Below are positions 32,278 to 41,096 of a DNA stretch of 57,623 nt, one piece after another. The notes below the pieces were generated by a model that was given only the letters and a program-made list of their open reading frames with translations, was not told where the DNA came from and did not search any database. The first letter of the stretch is position 1. Every line of letters begins with the position of its first letter. The translations under genes and the position numbers were made by a program. The stretch is from assembly GCF_001592875.1 (NCBI RefSeq), contig NZ_LSOF01000013.1:210760-268382 (forward strand), written 5' to 3'. The DNA is from Pseudomonas sp. BMS12 (GTDB lineage: Bacteria > Pseudomonadota > Gammaproteobacteria > Pseudomonadales > Pseudomonadaceae).

Positions 32278-32293
32278 TACGTCATCCGACGTA
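32278..32293 (+). promoter_or_regulatory. 7-2-7 inverted repeat upstream of fmdA
   Basis: TACGTCATCCGACGTA has the same heptamers as the urtA site, TACGTCA and (T/C)GACGTA, around a two-base spacer, with one mismatch. It ends 89 bases before the fmdA ATG, close to the distance seen at urtA. No other good copy was seen by eye between 26.7 and 36.4 kb. Confidence 0.7.
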
Positions 32294-32381
32294 TTTTCCG
32301 AATGACTGCCGCGTTCGAGACTGGTCGTGTACCCCGGCGCCATGCCGCCAGGCCATCACTCACGGTCCCAGGAGCGACGTC

Positions 32382-33611
32382 ATGACCGAAACGCTGATCA
32401 AGGTTGACCTCAACCAGCCCGCCACCGAAAACGAGCAGATCCACAACCGCTGGCACCCGGACATTCCGATGGCCTGCTGGGTCAAGCCGGGTGACGATTT
32501 CATCCTCGAAACCTATGACTGGACCGCCGGCGCGATCAAGAACAGCGACGACGCCAGCGACGTGCGCGACGTCGACCTGTCCACCGTGCACTACCTGTCC
32601 GGCCCGGTCGGCGTGCATGGCGCCGAGCCGGGCGACCTGCTGGTGGTCGACCTGCTCGACATCGGCGCCAAGGCCGACTCGATGTGGGGCTTCAACGGCT
32701 TCTTCTCCAAGCAGAATGGCGGCGGTTTCCTCACCGACCATTTCCCGCTGGCACAGAAGGCCATCTGGGACTTCAAGGGCATGTTCACCAGCAGCCGGCA
32801 CATTCCGGGTGTGAACTTCGCCGGCCTGATCCACCCCGGCCTGATCGGCTGCCTGCCGGACCACAAGATGCTGGCCGACTGGAACAAGCGCGAGCAGGAA
32901 CTGATCGACACCGATCCGCACCGCGTGCCGGCCCTGGCCAACCCGCCGATGGCGCCGACCGCGCACATGGGCAAGATGAAGGGCGAGGCCCGCGACCTGG
33001 CCGCGCTGACCGGTGCCCGTACCGTGCCGCCGCGCGAGCATGGCGGCAACTGCGACATCAAGGACCTGTCACGCGGCTCGAAGATCTTCTTCCCGGTCTA
33101 CGTCGACGGCGCCGGTCTGTCGGTGGGCGACCTGCACTTCAGCCAGGGCGACGGCGAGATCACCTTCTGCGGCGCCATCGAAATGGCCGGCTGGGTGCAC
33201 ATGAAGGTCGAGCTGATCAAGGGCGGCATGGCCAAGTACGGCATCAAGAACCCGGTGTTCAAACCCAGCCCGATCGTGCCGAACTACAACAACTACCTGA
33301 TCTTCGAAGGCATCTCGGTCGACGAGGCCGGCAAGCAGCACTACCTCGACGTCAACGTCGCCTACAAGCAGGCCTGCCTCAACGCCATCAACTACCTGAC
33401 CAAGTTCGGCTACTCGCCGGCCCAGGGCTATGCGCTGCTCGGCTCGGCGCCGGTGCAGGGGCATATCAGCGGCATCGTCGACGTGCCCAACGCCTGCGCC
33501 ACCCTGTGGCTGCCGACGGAGATCTTCGACTTCGATATCAACCCCAGCGCCTCCGGCCCGATCAAGCATCTCGACGGCAGCATCGACCTGCCCATCGCCC
33601 CGGACAAGTGA
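32382..33611 (+). CDS. fmdA: Formamidase
   Basis: A 409-residue cytosolic enzyme of the acetamidase/formamidase family, which hydrolyses formamide to formate and ammonia. The sequence follows Methylophilus FmdA: TLIKVDLNQPATENEQIHNR at the start, WHPDIPMA, VHYLSGPVGVHGAEPGDLL, REHGGNCDIKDLSRGSKIFF and VDVPNACATLWLPTEIFDFD. The GGNCD and His-containing segments belong to the metal-binding centre. ATG at 32382 follows AGGAGCG; an upstream ATG in frame lies within the promoter region. Homologues form trimers or hexamers and need zinc. Confidence 0.95.
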   Translation: MTETLIKVDLNQPATENEQIHNRWHPDIPMACWVKPGDDFILETYDWTAGAIKNSDDASDVRDVDLSTVHYLSGPVGVHGAEPGDLLVVDLLDIGAKADSMWGFNGFFSKQNGGGFLTDHFPLAQKAIWDFKGMFTSSRHIPGVNFAGLIHPGLIGCLPDHKMLADWNKREQELIDTDPHRVPALANPPMAPTAHMGKMKGEARDLAALTGARTVPPREHGGNCDIKDLSRGSKIFFPVYVDGAGLSVGDLHFSQGDGEITFCGAIEMAGWVHMKVELIKGGMAKYGIKNPVFKPSPIVPNYNNYLIFEGISVDEAGKQHYLDVNVAYKQACLNAINYLTKFGYSPAQGYALLGSAPVQGHISGIVDVPNACATLWLPTEIFDFDINPSASGPIKHLDGSIDLPIAPDK

Positions 33612-33621
33612 CGCGGACCCA

Positions 33622-33644
33622 CCCCTCTCCCTCTGGGAGAGGGG
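33622..33644. repeat. GC-rich palindrome in the fmdA-fmdB gap
   Basis: CCCCTCTCCC (33622-33631) pairs perfectly with GGGAGAGGGG (33635-33644), separated by TCT. There is no T run. It belongs to the same repeat family as the hairpin after urtA. Confidence 0.65.
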
Positions 33645-33685
33645 CAGGGGGTAAGGGTATTTCAAAGTCCCAGGAGGAAGCTGCC

Positions 33686-34033
33686 ATGCCCATCTACGAA
33701 TACGACTGCGCCGCGTGCGGCGACTTCACCCTGCTGCGGCCCATGGCCGACCGCGATCAGCCCTGCGATTGCCCCTACTGCGGCAGCCAGAGCCAACGGG
33801 TGATCCTCAGCGCACCAGGCCTGGCCACCATGCCCGGCAGCCAGCGCCGCGCCATCGCCGCCAACGAGCGCAGCGCCCACGCGCCGCAGACGCTCGACGA
33901 ATACCAGCAGAGCCGCAAACACCCCAAGGGCTGCGGCTGCTGCACCCCGAACAAGCCCCTGGCGCCGACCAAGGCCAACCCGCATGCCATGAAGGGCAAG
34001 CCGGCCGGGCGACCGTGGATGATCAGCCACTGA
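33686..34033 (+). CDS. fmdB: FmdB-family zinc-ribbon protein
   Basis: The 115-residue protein begins MPIYEYDCAACGDF and has the FmdB zinc ribbon of two CXXC knuckles (CAAC and CPYC). A second cysteine cluster (GCGCC) lies near residue 90, and the end is basic. In Methylophilus, FmdB is a putative regulator encoded next to formamidase; its exact role is not established. It follows fmdA by 74 bases with an AGGAGG ribosome binding site. Confidence 0.88.
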   Translation: MPIYEYDCAACGDFTLLRPMADRDQPCDCPYCGSQSQRVILSAPGLATMPGSQRRAIAANERSAHAPQTLDEYQQSRKHPKGCGCCTPNKPLAPTKANPHAMKGKPAGRPWMISH

Positions 34034-34045
34034 TACCCGTATCCC

Positions 34046-34124
34046 CGTGGGAGCGGCTTTAGCCGCGAAACCAGGCAACGCCCACGCAGCCCGGCTGAAA
34101 CGCAGTGCCGCGCAGCCGCTCCCA
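34046..34124. repeat. Inverted REP pair between fmdB and amiE
   Basis: CCGTGGGAGCGGCTTTAGCC faces an inverted, slightly diverged partner ending CAGCCGCTCCCA. The pair fills the 118-base gap and could form a hairpin in a shared transcript. I see no T run that would terminate. Confidence 0.78.
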
Positions 34125-34151
34125 GCAAATCACATCTAACCGGAGGTCCTC

Positions 34152-35195
34152 ATGCGTCACGGCGATATTTCCAGCAGCCCGGACACCGTCGGCGTCGCCG
34201 TGGTCAACTACAAGATGCCGCGCCTGCACAGCAAGGCCGAAGTGCTCGACAACGCGCACAAGATCGCCGAGATGATCAAGGGCATGAAGCTCGGCCTGCC
34301 GGGCATGGATCTGGTGGTGTTCCCCGAGTACAGCACCATGGGCATCATGTATGACCACGACGAGATGATGGAAACCGCCGCCGCCATCCCCGGCGAGGAG
34401 ACCACGATCTTCTCCGCCGCCTGCCGCGAGGCCAGGACCTGGGGCATCTTCTCGCTGACCGGCGAGCGCCACGAAGAGCATCCGCACAAGGCGCCGTACA
34501 ACACCCTCGTTCTGATCGATGACCAGGGCGAGATCGTGCAGAAGTACCGCAAATGCATTCCCTGGTGCCCGATCGAGGGCTGGTACCCGGGCGACCGTAC
34601 CTACGTCTCCGAAGGCCCCAAGGGCCTGAAGATCAGCCTGATCATCTGCGATGACGGCAACTACCCGGAGATCTGGCGCGACTGCGCGATGAAGGGCGCC
34701 GAACTGATCGTGCGCTGCCAGGGCTACATGTACCCGGCCAAGGAACAGCAGGTGCTGATGGCCAAGAGCATGGCCTGGGCCAACAACTGCTACGTGGCGG
34801 TGGCCAATGCCGCCGGCTTCGACGGCGTGTACAGCTACTTCGGCCACTCCGCGATCATCGGCTTCGACGGCCGCACCCTCGGCGAGTGCGGCGAGGAGGA
34901 AATGGGCATCCAGTACGCCCAGCTATCGGTCTCGCAGATCCGCGACGCCCGCGCCAATGACCAGTCGCAGAACCACCTGTTCAAGCTGCTGCACCGTGGC
35001 TACACCGGCGTGTACAACTCCGGCGACGGCGACAAGGGCGTGGCCGACTGCCCGTTCGAGTTCTACCGCACCTGGGTGCTGGACGCGCAGAAGGCCCAGG
35101 AGGATGTGGAGAAGATGACCCGCAAGACCATCGGCGTGGCCGATTGCCCGGTGGGTGAGTTGCCGCACTCCGGAAAGGAGCGAGAGGCCGGATGA
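34152..35195 (+). CDS. amiE: Aliphatic amidase
   Basis: The 347-residue nitrilase-superfamily enzyme hydrolyses short aliphatic amides (acetamide, propionamide) to acid and ammonia. It matches P. aeruginosa AmiE nearly residue for residue. The catalytic triad is Glu59 (VVFPEY), Lys134 (QKYRK) and Cys166 ([11 protein letters not shown]), all intact. Family members form homohexamers. Its start MRHGDISSS is the conserved one and follows CGGAGGT. In P. aeruginosa the gene is controlled by AmiC/AmiR antitermination; neither gene nor an obvious leader terminator is present here. Confidence 0.97.
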   Translation: MRHGDISSSPDTVGVAVVNYKMPRLHSKAEVLDNAHKIAEMIKGMKLGLPGMDLVVFPEYSTMGIMYDHDEMMETAAAIPGEETTIFSAACREARTWGIFSLTGERHEEHPHKAPYNTLVLIDDQGEIVQKYRKCIPWCPIEGWYPGDRTYVSEGPKGLKISLIICDDGNYPEIWRDCAMKGAELIVRCQGYMYPAKEQQVLMAKSMAWANNCYVAVANAAGFDGVYSYFGHSAIIGFDGRTLGECGEEEMGIQYAQLSVSQIRDARANDQSQNHLFKLLHRGYTGVYNSGDGDKGVADCPFEFYRTWVLDAQKAQEDVEKMTRKTIGVADCPVGELPHSGKEREAG

Positions 35196-35212
35196 CTCCG
35201 GCTCTGCCTGCT

Positions 35213-35347
35213 CTTCGCGGCTAAAACGGGGTGCCGCCCAACCGCTCCCACAACAGAACAGTGCAACTCCGAACACTGTGGGAGCGGCTTCAGCCGCGAT
35301 GCTTTGGGGGTGGCCAAGGCGGAGTGCTGCCCAGGCGTTTCCACAAC
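35213..35347. repeat. Two REP elements between amiE and amiB
   Basis: A REP copy in the reverse orientation (TTCGCGGCTAAAACGGGGTG to CCGCTCCCACAA, about 35213-35264) is followed by one in the forward orientation (TGTGGGAGCGGCTTCAGCCG from 35277), whose inverted partner is diverged (to CCACAACC). Together they fill most of the 180-base gap. Confidence 0.78.
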
Positions 35348-35375
35348 CAGGTTTCCACTGCCGAGCCGAGATCTC

Positions 35376-36407
35376 ATGCCCTTCGCCAACGACCTGATTG
35401 CCCACAACCGCCAGCAACTCGACGAGGTGCCGGCGGCCAAGTTGCAGTCACGCTTCCTGTTCGAACCCGCAGCGGTGATGGCCCTGCTGCGCGCGCGTAT
35501 CGTCGGTCAGGACGCAGTGCTGGAACAGGTCGAAGCCCTGCTCAAGGTGGTCAAGGCCGATATCGGCGAGCGCGAGCGGCCGCTGGCGGTCAACCTGTTC
35601 ATGGGCCCCACCGGGGTCGGCAAGACCGAGGTGGTGCGCCTGCTGGCCGAGGCCATCCACGGCCGCGCCGATGCGTTCTGCCGCATCGACATGCACACCC
35701 TGGCCCAGGAGCACTACGCCGCCGCGCTGACCGGCGCGCCGCCCGGTTATGTCGGCAGCAAGGAGGGCACCACCCTGTTCGATGCCGAGGCGATTGCCGG
35801 CAGCTTCGGTCGTCCCGGCATCGTGCTGTTCGACGAACTGGAAAAGGCCAGCCCGCAAGTGCTGCGCAGCCTGCTCGGCATTCTGGAAAACGGCCGCCTG
35901 ACCCTGAGCGCCGGCAGCCGCACCCTGGATTTCCGCAACAGCCTGATCTTCATGACCAGCAACGTCGGCGCGCAGCCGGTGCAACGGCTGCGCGAACGTT
36001 TTGCCCGTGGCTGGCGGCGCTGGCTGGGCCTGCGTGCCGACGAGGCGGGCGAGCGCGAGCGGGCGCTCACGCGCAGTTTCGACCCGGAGTTCCTCAATCG
36101 CATCGACCGCATCCTCGACTTCCAGCCGCTCGACGAGGACTGGCTGGAAGCGCTGCTGGAGATTGAACTGACCAAGCTCAATCAGCGTCTGGGCCGCCAG
36201 GGTCGTTCGCTGTGGCTGGAAGAGAGCGCGGTCGAGTGGCTGTGCCGTGCCCACGATGCACGCTACGGCGCCCGCGCCCTGGCGCGGCGGGTGCGTACCG
36301 AGCTGGAGCCGGCCATCGCCGACTGCGTACTGGCCGATCCGGCGGCAATCCGCCTGCGCGCTGTAGCCCACGAGGATGGACTACAGGTGCAGGTGGAGCA
36401 CGACTGA
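35376..36407 (+). CDS. amiB: ClpA/B-type AAA ATPase AmiB
   Basis: A 343-residue protein equal to one AAA module of the Clp/Hsp100 second ring: Walker A GPTGVGKTEVVR (about residue 77), pore-loop region GAPPGYVGSKEG, Walker B IVLFDELEKA, sensor FMTSNVGA, and the C-terminal small domain with DARYGARALARRV. P. aeruginosa has such a gene, amiB, directly after amiE; its role, perhaps chaperoning or helping amide transport, was never settled. The start at 35376 is the first ATG with homology; the frame is open 24 codons further into REP sequence. Confidence 0.88.
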   Translation: MPFANDLIAHNRQQLDEVPAAKLQSRFLFEPAAVMALLRARIVGQDAVLEQVEALLKVVKADIGERERPLAVNLFMGPTGVGKTEVVRLLAEAIHGRADAFCRIDMHTLAQEHYAAALTGAPPGYVGSKEGTTLFDAEAIAGSFGRPGIVLFDELEKASPQVLRSLLGILENGRLTLSAGSRTLDFRNSLIFMTSNVGAQPVQRLRERFARGWRRWLGLRADEAGERERALTRSFDPEFLNRIDRILDFQPLDEDWLEALLEIELTKLNQRLGRQGRSLWLEESAVEWLCRAHDARYGARALARRVRTELEPAIADCVLADPAAIRLRAVAHEDGLQVQVEHD

Positions 36408-36411
36408 ACGT

Positions 36412-37779
36412 TCAGTTCTTGTCGGCGGGGGCCGCAGTCGCGGTTGTTTCCTGGTGCTGCTTCGGCGCGGGCGCCAGCTGGTCGAGCAGGGCCTGGGCGA
36501 AGGCGCGGTACAGCGGCACCGGCGAGATGCGCGCGGAGATGCTGCTGGCCAGCAGGCTGGCGGCGAGAATCGGCAGGGCCATGTCCTGGCTGTGCGCCAG
36601 TTCGATGGTGATCACCGTCGCGGTCAGCGGCGTGCGGGTGACGCCGGCCAGGTAGGCGGCCATGCCCAGCAACCCGGCTGTCTGCAGGGTGATGCCGGGA
36701 ATCCAGTCGATCAGCCAGGGGCCGATGCCAGCGCCGACTGCCAGCGACGGCGAGAACAGCCCGCCGGGAATGCCGGCCAGGTAGGACACCACGTTGGCGA
36801 GAAACTTCCACAGCAGGAACAGGCCATCGGTCTGCGGTTGGCCTTCCAGCAGGGCGCGGGTTTCCGCGTAGCCGGTGCCGAACACGTGCTGCCCGGAGAT
36901 CAGCCCGAGCAGGGCCAGGATCAGGCCACAAGCCGCGGCGAACACCACCGGACGCTTGGCCCGCCAGGCGCCAAGCACGGCCAGTGGCCCGCGTTTTGCC
37001 GGCAGTACCAGGCGGCAATACAGCCCGCCACTGACGCCGCCGAACAGGCCGCAGGCCAGCACCGCCAGCCAGGCATCGCTCAGCGGCAGCTCGGCGCTGA
37101 TCTCGCCGAAGTAGCTGTAGTGGCCCATCAGCCCCAGGGTGACCATGCCGCCGATCAGCACGGCCATCAGGATCACGCCGTTGAAGCCCTGTTCCATGCG
37201 CGTGCTGAGTTCTTCCAGGGCGAACACCACGCCCGCCAGCGGGGTATTGAAGGCGGCGGCGATGCCGGCCGCGCCGCCGGCGAGGATCAGCCCGGACAGC
37301 GCGTGGCGGCCCTGCAGGCCGAGGCGGCGGCCGAAGTTGTACATCAGCGCCGCGCCGATATGCACGGTCGGCCCCTCGCGGCCGACCGAGGCGCCGCAGA
37401 GCAGGGCCAGCACGGTGAGCAGCATCTTCGCCACGGCGATCGGCAGCGCCAGCAGGCGCTGGCGCAGGCGGTTGGACGGTAATTCCAGGCAGGCGATGAC
37501 CTGCGGGATGCCACTGCCCTTGGCTTCCTTGAGGTAACCCTGGGTCAGCCAGGCGAGCAGGGCGAAGCCGAGCGGAGTCACTATCCAGGGGGCGTAGGGG
37601 TAGCGCTCGATCAGCCACTCGAAGCGCTCGAAGGCATGGTCGGCCAGCCAGGCGAAGGCCAGGGCGGCGAAGCCGACCAGCAGGGCGCCGAGCCAGAAGG
37701 CGGCGCGCTGGCGCAGGGCGCGCAGGCGGCGGCGCTCACGCAGACGTTTCACGTCGAGTGCAGGGCGGGTACTGGGCAT
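36412..37779 (-). CDS. ClC-type chloride channel/antiporter
   Basis: A 455-residue inner-membrane ClC protein. The three anion-pore motifs are present: GSGIPQ, GREGP (gating glutamate) and GIPGGLFSP. VFALEEL near residue 200 keeps the internal proton glutamate pair of H+/Cl- exchangers such as ClC-ec1, so an antiporter is likelier than a channel. I start at MPSTRPALDV because the upstream part of the open frame overlaps the divergent promoter. There is no C-terminal CBS domain. It converges on amiB with a 4-base gap. Confidence 0.9.
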   Translation of the reverse strand: MPSTRPALDVKRLRERRRLRALRQRAAFWLGALLVGFAALAFAWLADHAFERFEWLIERYPYAPWIVTPLGFALLAWLTQGYLKEAKGSGIPQVIACLELPSNRLRQRLLALPIAVAKMLLTVLALLCGASVGREGPTVHIGAALMYNFGRRLGLQGRHALSGLILAGGAAGIAAAFNTPLAGVVFALEELSTRMEQGFNGVILMAVLIGGMVTLGLMGHYSYFGEISAELPLSDAWLAVLACGLFGGVSGGLYCRLVLPAKRGPLAVLGAWRAKRPVVFAAACGLILALLGLISGQHVFGTGYAETRALLEGQPQTDGLFLLWKFLANVVSYLAGIPGGLFSPSLAVGAGIGPWLIDWIPGITLQTAGLLGMAAYLAGVTRTPLTATVITIELAHSQDMALPILAASLLASSISARISPVPLYRAFAQALLDQLAPAPKQHQETTATAAPADKN

Positions 37780-37905
37780 GGGACTCCCGGGGTACGGCTG
37801 GGCTTGGCCCCTAGTGTAACCGCTCGGGCGCGTCTGGGCCGCGCTTGCCAGGCCGCAGGCCGGTCGGCAGGATGATGGCACGGGATGCAACGAGGGGAGA
37901 GAGGC

Positions 37906-39117
37906 ATGCAGGCAGCGGATTGGCTGATGCTGGGCACGACGGCGCTGCTGAGCCTGTTTTTACTGCAGGGCCGCCTGCGCCGCTGGGACCTGTGGCGAGC
38001 CACGGTCACGCCGCTGGCCTCGATCATCGGCTCCGGTTTTCTGGTGGCGGCGCCCATCCTCGCGCATACCGTGGGCAACTGGGCCTGGCTGGCGATGCTG
38101 GTGCTCTGCGCGCTGGGTTACTGGTTCGGCAGCGCCATCCGCTTCAATATCCGCCATCTGGAGCCGCTGCTCGGCGACTCGCCCGCGCGTCACGTACTGG
38201 CACTGGAGCGTGCCGCCAGCCTGGCGCTGGCGCTGGCCTACTTCGTCTCGGTGGCCTACTACCTCAACCTGTTCGCCGCCTTCGGCCTGCGTCTCGGCGA
38301 GGTGGTCGACCCGCTGTGGATTCGGCTGCTGGCGACCCTGGTGATCGGCGCGCTCGGCCTGATTGGCCTGCTGGGCGGGTTGGGTGGTCTGGAACGTATC
38401 GAGCTGATCGTGGTGGCCCTCAAGCTGGCACTGATCGGAGGCCTGCTGCTGGTGCTGGCGCTGGCCAATGTCGAGGCCTGGCAGAGCGACACCTTCGTCT
38501 GGCGGGCGCACGCGCATGTCGGCAGCTGGGAGGGACTGAGCATTCTGCTCGGTCTGGTGATCCTGGTGCAGGGCTTCGAGACGTCGCGCTACCTGGGCGC
38601 CCGCTACGATGCGGCCACGCGGGTGCGCAGCATGCGCCTGGCCCAGGGGCTGTCGACCCTGATCTACCTGGCCTTTCTCCTGCTCATCACCCTGCAGTTC
38701 AGTAACGGCCTGCCCGAGCGCGGCAGCGAAACGGCGGTGATCGATCTGCTGCAACCACTGGGGCGACTGTTGGCTCCGCTGCTGATTCTCGCCGCGCTGG
38801 CGTCGCAGCTGTCGGCGGCGGTGGCCGACATGAATGGTGCCGGTGGTCTGCTTGCCGAGGCCAGTGGCCGGCGCTTTCGTGTGCGCCTGGGCAATCTGCT
38901 GACCGCGCTGGTGGCCATCGCCATCACCTGGCTGGCCAACCTCTACGAGATCATCACCTGGGCCTCGAGGATGTTCGTCCTCTACTACGCCCTGCAGGCC
39001 GCCCAGGCGGGCCTGCTGGCCTGGCGGCTGCAGCGCCGCTGGCAGGCGGCAAGCTTCGGCGCTGCGTTGTTGCTGGCGCTGGCAGTTATCCTGTTCGCCA
39101 CGCCGGTAGAGGCCTAG
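37906..39117 (+). CDS. APC-superfamily-like membrane protein
   Basis: The 403-residue protein has about eleven hydrophobic segments and an LeuT/APC-like first helix (VTPLASIIGSGFLVAAPIL, with the broken-helix motif IIGSGF). This suggests an amino acid or ion transporter; the substrate is unknown. I prefer the ATG at 37906, which has GGAGAGAGG upstream, over the ATG at 37885. Divergent from the ClC gene. Confidence 0.72.
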   Translation: MQAADWLMLGTTALLSLFLLQGRLRRWDLWRATVTPLASIIGSGFLVAAPILAHTVGNWAWLAMLVLCALGYWFGSAIRFNIRHLEPLLGDSPARHVLALERAASLALALAYFVSVAYYLNLFAAFGLRLGEVVDPLWIRLLATLVIGALGLIGLLGGLGGLERIELIVVALKLALIGGLLLVLALANVEAWQSDTFVWRAHAHVGSWEGLSILLGLVILVQGFETSRYLGARYDAATRVRSMRLAQGLSTLIYLAFLLLITLQFSNGLPERGSETAVIDLLQPLGRLLAPLLILAALASQLSAAVADMNGAGGLLAEASGRRFRVRLGNLLTALVAIAITWLANLYEIITWASRMFVLYYALQAAQAGLLAWRLQRRWQAASFGAALLLALAVILFATPVEA

Positions 39118-39168
39118 GCGCGTACATGCGGGTAAACTAGCGGCTTCCCCCGTTTCCGGTTTACCGCC

Positions 39169-40503
39169 ATGACCTTCGCCACCCTCGGCCTGATCGATCC
39201 CATCCTGCGCACCCTCGAAGCGCTCGACTACCGCACGCCGACGCCGGTGCAGAAGGAGGCCATCCCCGCCGTACTGAAAGGTCGCGATGTACTTGCCGCT
39301 GCACAGACCGGCACCGGCAAGACTGCAGGCTTCGCCTTGCCGCTGCTGCAGCTGCTCACCACCCAGGGCGCTCAGGTGGCGAGCAATTCGGTGCGTGCGC
39401 TGGTGCTGGTACCGACCCGCGAGCTGGCCGAGCAGGTGCAGCAGGCCATCCAGCAGTACGCGCAGAACCTGCCGCTGCGCACCTACACGGTGTATGGCGG
39501 GGTCAGCATCAACCCGCAGATGCTCAAGCTGCGCAAGGGTCTCGACCTGCTGGTGGCCACCCCGGGGCGTTTGCTCGATCTGTACCGGCAGAACGCGGTG
39601 CGCTTCGACCAGCTGCAGGCGCTGGTGCTGGACGAGGCCGACCGCATGCTCGACCTGGGCTTCGCCAAGGAGCTGGACGAGTTGTTCAGCGCCCTGCCAC
39701 GCAAGCGCCAGACCCTGCTGTTCTCCGCGACTTTCTCCGACGCCATCCGGCAGATGGCCGGCGAGCTGCTGCGCGACCCATTGTCGATCGAGGTCAGCCC
39801 GCGCAATGCGGCGGCCAAGAGCGTCAAGCACTGGCTGGTGACGGTGGACAAGAAACGCAAGAGCGAGCTGTTCCTGCACCTGTACCGCGAGCGCGGCTGG
39901 GACCAGCTGCTGGTGTTCGGCAAGACGCGCAAGGGCGTCGACGAGCTGGAGCAGCTGCTGCTCAGCGAAGGCATTGCGGCCGATTCGATCCACGGCGACA
40001 AGCCGCAGCCCTCACGCCTGCGTGCCCTGCAACGCTTCAAGGCCGGCGAGGTACGGGTGCTGGTGGCCACCGATGTGGCGGCCCGCGGCCTGGACATCGC
40101 CGAGCTGCCGCTGGTGGTCAATCTCGACCTGCCGATCGTCGCCGAGGACTATGTGCACCGCATCGGCCGCACCGGCCGCGCCGGCGCCTCGGGTGAGGCG
40201 GTATCGCTGGTCTGCGCCGACGAGGTGGAGCTGCTGGCGGCCATCGAGACGCTGCTGCGCGAGGTTATCCGCCGCGAGGACGAGCCGGGCTTCGAGCCGG
40301 ACCATCGGGTGCCGCAGACTGCGCCTGGCGGTGCGATTCTGAAGAAGCCGAAGAAACCCAAGGTCAAGATCGTGCCGGGTGCTGGCGCCAAGAGCCGAAT
40401 CCACATGGGCAACTGGTTCGAGGAAGACAGCGCCAAGCCCAAGGTCAAGGCCGTGCGGGCCGTGCCCAAGCTGGGCGAGAAACCAAGGCCGAAGAAGAGG
40501 TAG
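39169..40503 (+). CDS. rhlE: DEAD-box RNA helicase, RhlE type
   Basis: A 444-residue ATP-dependent RNA helicase. The motifs are in order: Q motif PTPVQKEAIP, I AQTGTGKT, Ia PTRELAEQ, Ib TPGRLLD, II DEAD, III SAT, IV LVFGKTRKG, V TDVAARGLDI, VI HRIGRTGRAG. The C-terminal tail from about residue 375 is Lys-rich (KKPKKPKVKIV, ending KPRPKKR) and probably binds RNA. Bacterial RhlE proteins act in ribosome assembly and RNA turnover. Pseudomonads carry several paralogues, so the exact orthologue is uncertain. Confidence 0.88.
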   Translation: MTFATLGLIDPILRTLEALDYRTPTPVQKEAIPAVLKGRDVLAAAQTGTGKTAGFALPLLQLLTTQGAQVASNSVRALVLVPTRELAEQVQQAIQQYAQNLPLRTYTVYGGVSINPQMLKLRKGLDLLVATPGRLLDLYRQNAVRFDQLQALVLDEADRMLDLGFAKELDELFSALPRKRQTLLFSATFSDAIRQMAGELLRDPLSIEVSPRNAAAKSVKHWLVTVDKKRKSELFLHLYRERGWDQLLVFGKTRKGVDELEQLLLSEGIAADSIHGDKPQPSRLRALQRFKAGEVRVLVATDVAARGLDIAELPLVVNLDLPIVAEDYVHRIGRTGRAGASGEAVSLVCADEVELLAAIETLLREVIRREDEPGFEPDHRVPQTAPGGAILKKPKKPKVKIVPGAGAKSRIHMGNWFEEDSAKPKVKAVRAVPKLGEKPRPKKR

Positions 40504-40523
40504 CAGAGGCGGCTTGGCCTGTA

Positions 40524-40588
40524 TGTGGGAGCGGCTTTAGCCGCGATGCTTTTGCGCTGCCTCTAATCGCGGCTGAAGCCGCTCCCAC
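40524..40588. repeat. Inverted REP pair between rhlE and the PAS gene
   Basis: TGTGGGAGCGGCTTTAGCCG starts at 40524, and its nearly perfect inverted partner ends CCGCTCCCAC at 40588, giving a long hairpin. It separates two converging genes. Confidence 0.85.
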
Positions 40589-40649
40589 TCAGCATCAGCG
40601 TCGCGCCCAGCCCCTCCCAGGAGGCCCGAGGCAGATCCTCATTTCGGGC

Positions 40650-41093
40650 TCAGCCCTGACGCAGCTGCGCCACCGCCGCATCGGTCATGTCGTAGATCAC
40701 CAGGCAGACGTGCTCGACCTGGCCCGCGGTGGCGGCCAGCGGCAGGATGGTGAGGTTCTGGTACATGAAGTCGGCCTGGCCGGTGATCGGCCGATAGCTC
40801 TTGAAGTGCAGCAGGTACGGGCGCTGCTGCCACAGGCTGAAGGCGCGGGTGCCCAGGCGCAGCACGGTGCCGACCTTGCGCTCCAGCCAGGCGCGGTCGA
40901 TCTCCGGAAACAGCTGGAACAGCTCGCGGCCCTGCACCTGGTCGGCGCCCAGGCCCGAGTGGTTTTCCATGAAGCTGTTCCACACCTCGATATGGAAGTT
41001 GCGGTCCATCACCAGCACGCCCACATCCAGGCACTGGACGATATCCAGCAGCCAGTGCAGTTCACGCAGGTCGATCTGGGCTTGGCCGGACAT
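40650..41093 (-). CDS. Stand-alone PAS-domain protein
   Basis: The 147-residue protein is one PAS domain: LDVGVLVMDRNFHIEVWN at the start of the core, SGLGADQVQGRELFQLFPEI, and the terminal strands LTILPLAATAGQVEHVCLVIYDMTD split at about residues 112-138. It has no output domain, so it probably signals through a partner. It lies three bases after the receiver-CheC gene and is the last gene of the operon. Confidence 0.82.
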   Translation of the reverse strand: MSGQAQIDLRELHWLLDIVQCLDVGVLVMDRNFHIEVWNSFMENHSGLGADQVQGRELFQLFPEIDRAWLERKVGTVLRLGTRAFSLWQQRPYLLHFKSYRPITGQADFMYQNLTILPLAATAGQVEHVCLVIYDMTDAAVAQLRQG

Positions 41094-41096
41094 GGC

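Noticed and set aside
34034..34151. AmiR-type antitermination leader before amiE
   Set aside because: The gap contains a REP pair but no hairpin followed by a T run, and no amiC or amiR gene is nearby.
37960..39993. 677-codon frame antisense to the APC-like and rhlE genes
   Set aside because: It crosses two well-supported genes and a promoter region, and its translation is Gln-rich without domains.
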